Positions 53,740-64,000 of a stretch of 64,000 nt of DNA are shown piece after piece. This DNA is from Sycobia sp. Sy_11 (Eukaryota > Arthropoda > Insecta > Hymenoptera > Epichrysomallidae). A program made the translations under genes and the position numbers. A model generated the notes under the pieces. That model did not search any database. It had not been told where the DNA came from and saw nothing but the letters and a program-made list of their open reading frames with translations. Location: NCBI GenBank assembly GCA_018907035.1, contig JACCIC010000280.1, positions 434,001 to 498,000 of the forward strand, given 5' to 3'. The first letter of the stretch is position 1; each line of letters begins with the position of its first letter.

Positions 53740-55824
53740 TGTCCGTACGCTGTATCATGGTTTGATAGCGTTGATTGCATTGTATTAAAAGACGAGCTGT
53801 TCACATTTAGTTGGTCGATGTTATTCCACCCCGCTCTCCAGGTTCTTGCTATCAGTGGTGGCAAAGAGCTGAAAACGTTAGCTCACCAGACGAAAATGGA
53901 GGCCTATTGTGCCCAAAATATTCATCACTTTCCAAGCACTGGAGATCCTATGTGTCTTGGAAAGTGACGCGATCGCGTCGTGAGGTTTAACTCAACTGCT
54001 GCTGCATATAGGCCAAAGTTATGTACAGTTCTTGTAAACCTTTTTGCACCATTGGTTAATACTGTTTTGTTACACCATCCAAGTCAACAGCATTTCCTGC
54101 ATATTGTTTACTACAGGGTTAATTGCCTAAGAGACTGTAAGCCTGAGTTTCGTCGTTGTGCCTAGCGCATGAAATACGATTTGCGCCTGTTGTGTATTGT
54201 CATATGTGACACACAGTCGCACATGTGATCGCGCATAGCTACGCTCGTTATGGATCGATGATTTGATAGTCATGCTATATGCGAGCGGTTCATGCGTATT
54301 TATTTCCGCCAAATTGAAATCAGATTTTGTATCTGTTAATTGGCGGCTGTAATGCTGCGCCTTTTGTCTCTGCTCGGATTAACTTTTCGAGCTTGCTGTG
54401 TAACAGCTGATGTACCTTTGTCGGCGAATCTCCCGTCCATGTTATTTAAAATACATATTTTTGTTTCGTCGCGCATTGTTAAGGTAATAATAATTTTTAA
54501 CAACTTTTTATCTCTGCGCGCGCGTATTTTTGCGACTTCGCTCACGTCTTCGCATTCTACAAATTCCTAGCGGTGTAGTGCTGCTCCTGCAATGCAATCT
54601 AGCAGCCCATTAAAACGGGGAACCGTGGTTTTTAAGTTCAAACTCCGTTGTTACGATGTCTGCTTTCTCCTCGCACAAGTTATAGAGCTGGTCATCCAAA
54701 TCGCTTGGAGAGTTTATAATCGCTATCGCTTATTAACAATATTAATACAATAACACAATATTTTTACGTGTAAAGTAAACGAAAGCACGAGAAACATAAA
54801 GCAAAGTACGGTTCGATAAAGTTTTAACGACATTAAAATTTTTATATCAAGATTAAAATTATTTTCAATTGATTTCAAAACAAAATTTAAAATTAATTAA
54901 AAAAGGAAAATTTTTTTGATAAGATACCCAAGCATAAAAAAACAACAAAAAATCTAATTGAATAAACAATTAATTAATTTAACAATTGAAGGAAAAAATA
55001 TTAATTATTAATTAATGAACTAATCGATGCTAAATTAATTAGTCAATTAAATAATTAAAGTAACTAAAACGTTGAGTAATGCTTGTTTAATGGTTGTTGC
55101 GAAAAGACGGTAGAAAAAGAAGAAAAACAACATTACAAGAAATAGAAAATTTCTTACGTATGTTTTTTTCAAAAAAATTTTCCGAATTTATTATTTAATT
55201 ATATTTAAAAATTTTTTTCGTTATTAATAATATATAAATTATATCAAGGTTATTTATTATTAATTTTATTATTTAACTATTTAAAATTAATTATTTTAAT
55301 TGGGCAGAAAACTTTTACTTCCTGGATCAGTGATGCGACGTCGTAGTTCTAAAATGAATGAATAGCGAAAGCGAAAGGCTAAAATGTCAAAAAGTGGCAA
55401 AAATACCGATTGAAAGGAACTTTGAATGCTAAAAATCCGATAGTTTGGACTTGAGTTAGTATTAAATCGTATAAAATATTTATGAACGCATTGTATAAGC
55501 CCTATAAGATCATTTTATCCGATTTTTATTAATCAAATTTCCTTGCAATTAGTATTTTTTCCAGTTTTGAATGTGATTATCAAATATCTCTTTCTGAATC
55601 TTTGCAACATTTCGATAATTTAGTTTCACTTTTTTTTGTAAAATACGCGTCTGTACTCGCGGTCAGTTCATACGCGCCGGCGCACCACCGCTACGTTCCC
55701 GATTTTCCGCGAATATTTAAAACTTATGTGCCGAATGGGTGATGCACACGTACACCACGAAATTGCACATGCTTAAGCCGCAGACCTAAGGCCGTTGTGG
55801 AGGCAAGGTGGGCGAAAGCCGGGA

Positions 55825-55826
<2 letters not shown>
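53740..55826. other. Stretch with no recognised gene
   Basis: The first 800 bp hold short ORFs without domains. 54,720-55,320 is very AT-rich with attaatt runs. No repeat family identified. Confidence 0.5.

Positions 55827-55891
<65 letters not shown>
55827..55891. repeat. (GA)n microsatellite
   Basis: About 64 bp of GA, continuing in an imperfect purine tract to about 55,930. Confidence 0.97.
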
Positions 55892-55896
<5 letters not shown>

Positions 55897-56257
55897 TGAC
55901 AGAGAGACAAAGAGAGAGAAGGGAAGAGTAACATGGGCTGTCACTTGCAACTAGTACTCTAGTCCGATGCTGTCATTAGCTGCGTACATTAGCGATAGGA
56001 AGCGGCTGGTCCGCTCTAGATAGGAGCTGGTTGGAAGCCGGGTGGCAGTTTCAGTCGAATTCGTTCATCCGGGTTACGCCGACCCAAAGAAACCCACAAA
56101 AATCTTGACTTAAGGCGCAGCAACGGCAAAAGCGGGACGCGCGCTCGCTTAGTTTAGCCACGGCTACCTTCGCTTCTCCCTACCCTCTCTTACTCACTTT
56201 CTTACTTACCTCATCGCCAGTTGGTTAGTTTCCTGGCCTGTAACAAATATTTACAAC

Positions 56258-56258
<1 letters not shown>

Positions 56259-56290
<32 letters not shown>

Positions 56291-56292
56291 TG

Positions 56293-56332
<40 letters not shown>
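56259..56332. repeat. (CA)n-(TA)n compound microsatellite
   Basis: CA/CG/CA repeats at 56,259-56,290, then (TA)n to 56,332. The same compound kind hosts the R1-clade LINE, but no insertion is seen here. Confidence 0.95.
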
Positions 56333-56334
<2 letters not shown>

Positions 56335-56353
56335 TACGGCTGCACACCTCATA

Positions 56354-56860
56354 CTATCCCGCTGTTTGATCCGGCACTTCCTGATCGCTGGAGGCCACGT
56401 AAACGGCTTCCTGTCGTTGTGAGGGGCGAATTACTCTTCGAAGTGGGCTGTTCCTCGTCCCGCTGACCTCCTTGGCTTCCGCATCTGTCTGCGCAGAACT
56501 TCGTGAGTCCTCCCTCGTAGCTGGCTCTGTCTGTGCGGTCCTTTCTGTTTTATTAGTGGCGGGATCAGCATCTGTACCTGTCGTACGTAGCACTACGTTA
56601 GTTTGGGAATAAGCGTCAACGCTGATCCCCAACGACGTTATTGTAACGTGACGAGCGGCACTGGTGAGAGGTGGAGGTGGTCGGTGTCTCTTACCAATAC
56701 ACAACGATCCTGGGAAGCAGCAGGGTCGCGACTGTACCACCTGTATAAACTGTTTCTTCATTTTTTTACAGGCTTCAGCGACGCCCGCGTTCTCGGCCAC
56801 GAAATCCGCCAGAGCCTCCGTGTACGGTCTAAGAAGTTTGTAAACCCTGTTTGATTACTT
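56354..56860 (-). pseudogene. Unrecognised ORF, possibly an ORF1/gag fragment
   Basis: An open frame on the minus strand from about 56,855: YKLLRPYTEALADFVAENAG, VAEACKKMKKQFIQVVQ, then a Thr/Ala/Glu-rich stretch (TERTAQTEPATREDS) and a basic end (PLRRVIRPSQRQE). The opening resembles the short conserved segment of R1-type ORF1 proteins (compare DFVKDRHNVHKTIKDL in the LINE at 15.4 kb), but the match is weak. No zinc knuckle is present. Stop at 56,354. Confidence 0.35.
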
Positions 56861-57349
56861 GTACCTTAGGTTACTGGGTGCTTCTTTCATTTTCCCATTC
56901 GACAGCTCCTTGTTCGAAGATGTCACCTCAGATCATTGACTCAACCTCCATCTTTTTTAACGCCTCCTCCGTTTCCTGCGGTGTGGTCTCGTGAGGCGTT
57001 CTTGCGTTTGCGGACACGTCTCGCTCCGAATGCTCCCTCTCAAAAACACTATATGCGTGTATTTGCGGATTCGCAAAGAATAATCAGGCATTAATAGTAC
57101 CTCTATCCACAAGTTTAAGTCTACCGAGGCTTTCACGAAAACCGCGTTTGTAAAAGCCGTTCTTCATCGAAAGCGTTCGTTTTATTTTAAATTTATTTTT
57201 ATTTATATACTTGTTTTCTTTGTATGTAACGGTAGCTTGGGCAAAGTTGGATAGTACTTATATGAGTCGACGAGCGCCTGTGATGCAAGATACGATAGCT
57301 TTGATGTCCAAGGGAATCCTAGGAAGATTTAGGGTTGCAGGTATCGTTT
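56861..57349. other. Stretch with no recognised gene
   Basis: Nothing nameable seen. Confidence 0.4.
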
Positions 57350-58196
57350 TAAATCAGACATGTGAATATTAAATAATATATTCTCTACGGTATCTTTATA
57401 TCATAAATTAGTGGTGAGATTACTTTGTAGATTTCGTATGACCCTTAAAAACATTAAGTTTTTTGATGCATCTGATAGAACTCTATTTGTAAGTAAAACC
57501 TTATCCTTAAGTTTAAAGCTTATTTTTTTATGACATTCATTGCAATATTTCACCTGTCTATTGTGCGCTATTTGTATGTTATAAATTATTTGCTTCTTTA
57601 TCACCTTTAATCCTACGAGTCTCTTAACCCATTCCTTTTCATTTTGAGGTTAGTTTTTTTAGTTTTTCTCTGAAAAGTTTTGTATGGGGTGTATGTACGA
57701 TTTTGTTTCGTATTTTTGGTTTTTAGGGCTATTGTTATTATATGTTCTATTTTCGTTATCGTTTCTGCTATTTAATTCTTCCAGACTGTCGTGTGTGTCA
57801 TGATACTCGTTTCCGTATAGCTTATCTAGTCCCTCTCTTTTGGTGTTATATAATGAGTTCTCTACCAGTTTTCAATTTGCCAAATTTGTGCGTGTGTTAC
57901 GGAAGTTTTCATATTCGGGGCATGCCAATGCCGGAAAAAATTATTCTTTTGGATGTGGTAGCGGCTGCCTATCCTTTGCTATTTGTATTCTTTTCTCCAC
58001 TTGCATTGCAATTTTTTCTAACTCTTGAAATGTGTTTAGTTCCCAGATATTAATTTTTAACCCTATTCTGGGCACCAGATTCCTTAGAGCTAACTCGATT
58101 TCTTTTCTTTCGCCTAATTGTGGTGCCATTCGCTCGAACATTGTTTGTAAACAAGTAAGAAAATCAGCTACTAGTTCCGTATTTCCTTGTGTATGT
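57350..58196 (-). pseudogene. gypsy D remnant: gag joined to integrase C-terminus
   Basis: Minus strand 58,141-57,941 encodes MAPQLGERKEIELALRNLVP and ELNTFQELEKIAMQVEKRIQ, a gypsy gag block; remnants run on to about 57,660. From 57,640 the frame reads QVKYCNECHKKISFKLKDKV and LLTNRVLSDASKNLM, the integrase C-terminal segment (KKISFKVGDKVLLSTR... type), followed by NIHMSDLKRYL near 57,360. Everything between, including protease, RT and the integrase core, is deleted. The 5' side is cut by the hammerhead-family repeat at 58,197. Confidence 0.75.
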
Positions 58197-58495
58197 TCTG
58201 GGTGTTGGGGACAGGCAGACTGTCAGGCACTTTACTAACAAAAATTTTTTCAGCTATTATTTTATATTCAGATTACTCTACGGGGGTGATTATAGATAAG
58301 GACAGTCTGACTGTCATTATAATTTTTAATTTTTAATTTTGTTTTTATTATTTTTGTGTATTGATGTATTAATGTTAATGTAGACGTGTATTAATGTTGT
58401 TACGTATTGTTTTCGATTGATTTGATTGGACTGTAAGATCAATGAAAAAATATTTATTAATTTGTATATAAGCAGTCGACAAAAGTACAATTAAG
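58197..58495 (+). mobile_element. Hammerhead-family repeat, copy 4 (lacks the ribozyme)
   Basis: Begins at ggtgttggggacag (unit position just after the ribozyme). Carries GACAGGCAGACTGTC (58,210-58,224), ttttttcagctatt, GACAGTCTGACTGTC (58,301-58,315), gattggactgtaagatcaat and the tail gcagtcgacaaaagtacaatt shared with 42,560-42,590. The 5' part with the hammerhead is missing. Confidence 0.75.
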
Positions 58496-58894
58496 TTATA
58501 CATCTAAATTGTTTATTCAAAAAATATATCCGCCAATTATTTTTGTAACTCTTTGAAGTTACCCGCACTGCTATGCCTCTACTTAATAATTCTCTTTGAA
58601 TTTCTGCTAATATTAAAGTTAAAATTTTTTCGATGATTGAGGCGTCGGTTGCCATTTTGTAGTACAGGCTTTTATCAGTGCTTAAATAATATTACTAGTA
58701 TCCCCTGTCGCCGCTTCGCCCGAGATAATAATTTAATCGATTTCATAAACAATTCAATAATATCTAAGTAAGAAGTACTCTATATATAAAAATCAATATA
58801 TAAAAAAAATATGTCCGAGTATCTCGACGAGATGACGTAATATGTACAATATAATATAGCTACTATATATATATATATATATATATATATTTAC
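58496..58894. other. AT-rich stretch
   Basis: No gene; a short (TA)n lies at 58,865-58,891. Confidence 0.5.
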
Positions 58895-59022
58895 TATATT
58901 CCGTTTTTTCACCATGAATATTTTCGTAGTGATACGAATTGAAATTCAAGCAAAATGTTTGTATACGAATAGCATATTTTTTGAGCAGACGATGTATATT
59001 GCCTTTTTATGCAGAAGTGACG

Positions 59023-59076
<54 letters not shown>

Positions 59077-59750
59077 GTTTGGAGATTGTTGATAAAGAAC
59101 CCTATTTTGCCATCATTTCTTTTGTTCAAAAAACTCTTGTCACAATTCTGAGGATAATATAATGTATAAAAATAAAAATATAATTTGTCGTCACAAACTA
59201 TATTCAGTATGATTTGTCGTACAGAACCATTTTATAAGAGATGGAGAAAGAAAGACAGAGAGAATTCAATTAGAATTGTATTTCTTAAAGAGAGAGAGAG
59301 AGAGAGAGAGAGATTTAATACGTAAGAGAAAATCACATTTACAAAATCTATCCATATGGTGTAAGAGTAGCGTCAAATTAACCTAAAGAACAAAAAAGGT
59401 AATATCGACTAACGTCGCACCTTCTTTAGGATATGAATCCCAAAGTTGGATATGAACATTCACTTGAACTGGCCTGGTATTAATTCTTTAAACCGACTAC
59501 ATTGATTTGATGTTCGTGATTCAAGACGCCACCTAGTGGCCGCTGGTCAAACTAACCACGAAATCTGTTAACTTAATTTACTGTTAAAAGTAAAATGATT
59601 TTCAAGAAAAAACATAGTCTATGTCATTCCCAAAATAATATAGAATCTATATGTCAAATTTCAGAACAATCGGTTCAGTAGTTTTTTCGGTTATCGCGTA
59701 CAAACAAAAACACGCTTTGTCTTTATAAATTAGTATGATATGATATATAC
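58895..59750 (+). repeat. Interspersed repeat E, unsplit copy
   Basis: Contains both the left part (ccgttttttcaccatgaatattttcgtag..., matching 22,591-22,735) and the right part (matching 52,342-53,050), joined across a (TA)n tract at 59,028-59,072. This is the template showing that 22.75-52.3 kb sits at the (TA)n of another copy. A (GA)n tract lies at 59,288-59,312. ORFs here are artefacts of the TA tract. Confidence 0.78.
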
Positions 59751-62485
59751 CCGAGTAATGAAAATATTATTTTATTATGAGATTAACGTTTGTTGTAGTC
59801 TGTATTTGAAAAATTTTTGTAAAAATGACTACACAAATTATATTATAATATTTATTATATTATATAATAAATAATGTATTGGAAAAACTTTTAAATAAAA
59901 TTTTAAATAAATAAATTTTTAAATAAATAAATTTTTAAACCTAAAGGGACTATACTGGTATCGAGATACAAAGGGGGAAGATGATGTACAGGAGTACTGC
60001 CTTTACCTAATAGAAAATGTATTAAGTAACGAGAGAAGAATGCCTTCTATCAGTTTTTGTTGATGTCAATTGCCTACTGCTTTCTTTTGTATTCGCATAA
60101 ATTATTGTCTTTAATAGTAGACTTAAATTAACTGACAACGCTTAGTCAAGTTACTCTTTTCCTGTAATCTAATAATTACTTCTTTATTTATCATTACGGT
60201 AATAACATAAACCCACTTATAAATTAATAAAATACGAGAAGGATACGAAGACTCGTTAATAAAACTATAACCTACTAATAGTAATAATCGCGTAACCTAA
60301 AAATAAATTTACGCATTCAAAGTTTACGCACTTAGATAATTGAGCGCCATTTATTATGGTTTTCCTTGTCCGGTCTGGCCACAACCGAACAGTAGACCGC
60401 TGCAAGGCTCCAGATGGCCGACGGGTTTAGTTCTTTACCTTAATACCCAGACGCCAGAACCTTACGCGTTGGGCTGTAAACCCCTTTCCCTTGTGAGTTT
60501 CGTCCAGCTCTCTCTCAAATGACCTCGGCTAGCAATATAGGTACGAGAAGGATTCGAGGTGTGTAACTATAGAATACGACGCTTAATTTTATCATAACAA
60601 AGTTTATTACTAGATAGTCAGTAACCTACATACTCAGTAGCCTTTACATCCTGTAGCCTATATCTCAGGTAGACCTCTAATTAAATCCTGCTTTTAGGCC
60701 TCATCGTCAGGCTCACTATAATACTAGCGATAAGAAAGAGACCGGGCAGCGGCCCGGTCCAGCTCCGCGGGGTTCGCCCGTCGCACTTCCTCAGGTCCTC
60801 CAGATCAGGAGACGTCCGATTCCGAACCCCTTACAGAACTTATTCGCTAAGAACTTACTCCCTAAATCTAGAGTTAGCTCGCTGGCTCCTAAGCATACAG
60901 CCCGACAAATCTTCCGCGAAACATCTGTCTCGCGTCCACGATAAAATGGCGGACACGCCACGCCGCTCGTTCCTCTCGTCCCTTACCGCCCTCTACGGAA
61001 TTTCGTTGACTGATTCTGTTGAGTAACGGTAGCCTATTTCCGGTAGCCATTCTCGTTTTCTTTCAGAAGAACGAAACGACAACCACACTAAGGTAGCCGC
61101 AGTGTCGGTAGTCGCTCCCGTTCTCTTTCAGGAGAATGGGACGAGAGCCACACAATCGACTCTCAATTTCCGGGACGAACGCGACTACCCCGCATTAGTC
61201 TCTCCGAATGAGCGCACGCGACGCGATATCGCCGCCTATCCTAAGAATTCCGTGATTCGACCGCTGCTCAACGTCCTTCCGAGCCAATGTCCTACACTGG
61301 TCAGATCGACGAGTCTAATCCATAAATCCCGGATAGAAGGGCAGTGCCCCTTAAATATCGTTATTTAGACACGTAGCAATAAATAAAACCGACGCTTATA
61401 TTAACTATACGCCTCCCGCATGTCACCTATCACGCCTAAATTAATAAAGCGGCAGTCGCAGTACGCACCCGTTCTTTAAACGAGGTTCGGCCCACGGCAG
61501 GAGAGGTCCTCTTTTTCTACGTCCGTAATAGCAGGCGGTTGGGTGTAAAAGGGATGAGTTCGCGTGCTTTCTTGAACCTTTCAGCGACTTGCGATACCCC
61601 ATTACGCCGATCCTATCCTACCTAAAGGTATCTCGGGCGGAGTGGCGTCGAGCCGACCGCACATGACGCATGTGATCGCTGTTTTCGTATGCCTTCTTCA
61701 TCTTCGAGCTCGGTGCTACTTTCTTACACCGCAGACGAAGTTCTTCTTCTCTCAGCTTTGCTTTTCTTCATCGCAGGCCGTGCGTCGGTGGTCTTACCTA
61801 CTGCAGATTCACATTTGTTGCGTCGGTCCGCTGCTTTTCCCAGAAATTCCTCCTCTTCTGTAATCGACTTCTCAATTCCTCGGGAAAAATATTCGAGCCT
61901 TTATTATGTAGAATTATAACGTTGGAGACTCGAGACCTTGGAGGCTTATTTCGCGTTATACTATTAACGTCTATGTGATACCAGGATATAATATATATAG
62001 TATTTTGTACATATGTTTAATTTTCTTACAGATTGACTATACTGTATGGTATATAGCATTTTGATATGCGTAACCTACTACACGAATGATCGATGACTTA
62101 AAAGATTTTTTCTCATTGTTAAATTTTATATTATTACTGTTTGATATATATTAACAACATTGTTCATTGCGTGTAATATTTTTTTCAAATGTGATCTTAA
62201 ATTTCTTTTGTAAATACATCAAAATTTTTGTTGGTTTGAATATTGTTTTATTAACTTATACTAAGAGGAATTACACATTACGAAAGAATAAAATAGTATT
62301 ATGGTACAACAATGTTCTTAAGATTTAAGCAAATTAATGCTATATTTTTTCTTATTTTACATATATACTTAATATAATATACTCTTTAATTTATTCTCGT
62401 TAATATATATAGTTATATAATATATTAATTTATGTTTATTTCTATATTTTTGAATCATATTTACAATTTTCTTTTTTTTTAAATA
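59751..62485. other. Unidentified stretch, GC-richer at 60.3-61.9 kb
   Basis: Short ORFs on the plus strand (60,340-60,522; 61,102-61,368; 61,642-61,919) have no recognisable domains. Paired phrases such as ggtagc..tctcgtttctttcagaa(g/a) at about 61,045 and cggtagtcgctcccgttctctttcaggagaa at 61,107 look like an imperfect duplication of about 60 bp. It could be LTR or leader sequence of an unidentified element. Confidence 0.35.
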
Positions 62486-62656
62486 ATTTTTATCAACAAA
62501 GATATGGTTGTCCAATGAGATCACCTTTCTCACCGGTGATTACTAATTTGGTAATGGAAAAATTAGAAAAAATTGCATTAAAGAAGTTAAATTTTGAACC
62601 AATTATCCATAAAAAATATCTGACATCCGGCAAATTTTTACCATTAAATAAATAAT
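62486..62656 (+). pseudogene. Penelope-like reverse transcriptase fragment
   Basis: The frame FYQQRYGCPMRSPFSPVITN, LVMEKLEKIALKKLNFEP, IIHKKYL matches the RT block of Penelope-like elements (Y-Q-x-x-G-x-P-M-G-S-P-L-S-P-x-I-x-N/D-x-x-M, followed by the helix before Y-V-D-D). Two residues of the MGSPLSP core are changed (MRSPFSP), and the frame stops at 62,656 where YVDD should come. This is too short for the rest of the RT or the GIY-YIG endonuclease. It shows that Penelope-like elements have been present in this genome. Confidence 0.7.
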
Positions 62657-64000
62657 TTTTTTCTTATCATAACAATTAATAAAATACATATTGGCGAAGT
62701 TTCGATCGAGCACTGGCCTTTTCCTTGAAGACTTTGCGCTGAAAACGCGTCAGCAAAATTAATATAACATTCTACCAGCAATTCCAAAGAATATTATTTG
62801 TTTTCTGTAAGACGTATCACTCCCGCATTCCGCGCTTAAAGCACGTCAGTATAAACACGAGAAACAATCGAGACAGCCTAGCGCTAATATCGAAGAGTAT
62901 AAAGATAAGCACAACTGTACATCAGCAAATTTTATATAAAACTTATAAGGAACGATGACCATGGTCTCACTTCCCAGCCGCACTATAAATCAGCCTTGAA
63001 AGTTAAACTCAGAATAGGATATACAAGATTATACTAAATTAATATTTCTCAAGGAATTATAACAAATGCCTTATTATTACGACCTTAGACTAACATATAT
63101 CTCATTATAGTACAACTATCCATTCTACAAATATTATATTGATAATCTAAGAATCCTAAAGACTAAATATAAAAATTAATTTAATTATTATAACTACATA
63201 TTACTAGACTTAAGGCACGGCTACAACTAATCATTAATCTGAACTCCAGAGACGTCATCATTTAAAGTTACATTAATGAAAGAAAATAACATTTCATAAA
63301 TAGAGATATTCAAATAGAAATAAATAATAAAAATAATTAATTGTTAATATCGTACAATGATATTCTATGGAAGTCGATATAACATTGAATGAAATGATAA
63401 CACACATAAGAATTGTAAAATCAATGGCTTTATTAAAAAATGCATGGGGCTAATTTAAGATATAAGTTAGAATAACATAGACAAAATAAGCTTTCAGATT
63501 CCTTTTGAAATAGATTTTTGACAGCCCAAATATATTATATTACTAATTTAAACCAATGATAACATTTTTGTAATAGAAAAACAAGAATTGTATATTTCCA
63601 TAATTAATTTGTAATTATTATTACAAGTAATGCGAAAACGGTACTTAGAGCGGCATCTATTATACTGGTATTATAATATAAATTATGACAATTCAGCTGC
63701 CACCTCTCCGTGCCAAATTGCGAGGTGTGTGCATCACATGATCAAATTGACCACTAATATAAGGACCTGCATGTTTCACGACGCGCACTATCTCTAGACA
63801 CAGGGTCCGCATCCCGTAGTAGCGGTTGCGACCAGTTCATTCAGGCATATCCAATATAAAGTCAGAGTCAGGTTAAAGTTAGTGCATGCAGAATACTATA
63901 AATAAAAATATACGAGAATTGGAAAGAGAACCGTGAACCAACGCACATCTATTCGCAAGTAAGAAATAAAGCACTTTTTATAATTATATATCAAACCTTA
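62657..64000. other. AT-rich stretch to the end of the window
   Basis: No gene recognised. The last 350 bp (from about 63,650) are GC-richer with TATAAA at about 63,857 and AATAAA near 63,900 and 63,965, which could be an LTR cut by the window edge; there is not enough to call it. Confidence 0.4.

Overview
This is a eukaryotic, almost certainly insect, genomic window with no convincing host protein-coding gene. Nearly every recognisable coding sequence is reverse transcriptase, integrase, gag or mariner transposase. The background is AT-rich, with many (TA)n and (GA)n microsatellites. The mix of R1-clade LINE, Ty3/gypsy, mariner and Penelope-like remains suggests an arthropod; an ant or other hymenopteran is my guess, not something the sequence proves.

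Layout. 1-11 kb: AT-rich DNA, a gypsy pol fragment (3.9-4.6 kb), a possible LTR with primer-binding site (about 4.6-4.9 kb) and an unidentified 183-codon ORF (7.7-8.3 kb). 11.08-15.80 kb: a nearly full-length, decayed R1-clade LINE on the minus strand, sitting exactly between two halves of a (CA)n/(TA)n tract. 16-19.9 kb: AT-rich, no gene. 19.9-21.3 kb: a repeat carrying a hammerhead-ribozyme motif, with a truncated mariner inside it. 22.0-22.46 kb: a diverged 60-bp satellite.

22.6-53.1 kb is best read as a stack of nested insertions. Interspersed repeat E (left part 22.59-22.74, right part 52.34-53.08 kb) is split at its internal (TA)n tract. Into that tract went gypsy A (minus strand; LTRs 22.75-23.67 and 44.79-45.54 kb) and gypsy C (minus; 45.58-52.29 kb). 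Gypsy A is interrupted in its 5' leader by a Penelope-like, hammerhead-bearing tandem repeat (29.74-30.71 plus 42.06-42.59 kb). That repeat is split by gypsy B (plus strand; 30,710-42,055), which has TG...CA ends and a CACA target duplication. Gypsy B carries a mariner with an uninterrupted 347-codon transposase (33.9-35.65 kb).

53-64 kb: a gag fragment, microsatellites, a fourth gypsy remnant with gag joined to the integrase C-terminus (57.4-58.2 kb) next to another copy of the ribozyme-family repeat, a second and unsplit copy of repeat E (58.9-59.75 kb), unidentified moderately GC-rich sequence (60.3-61.9 kb) and a Penelope-type RT fragment (62.5 kb).

The most interesting object is the hammerhead repeat family. 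It has three 40-nt motifs with a minimal helix III, head-to-tail units, and an inverted arm whose end falls at the predicted self-cleavage position. None of the retroelement coding regions is intact; only the mariner at 34-35 kb could still encode a complete enzyme.
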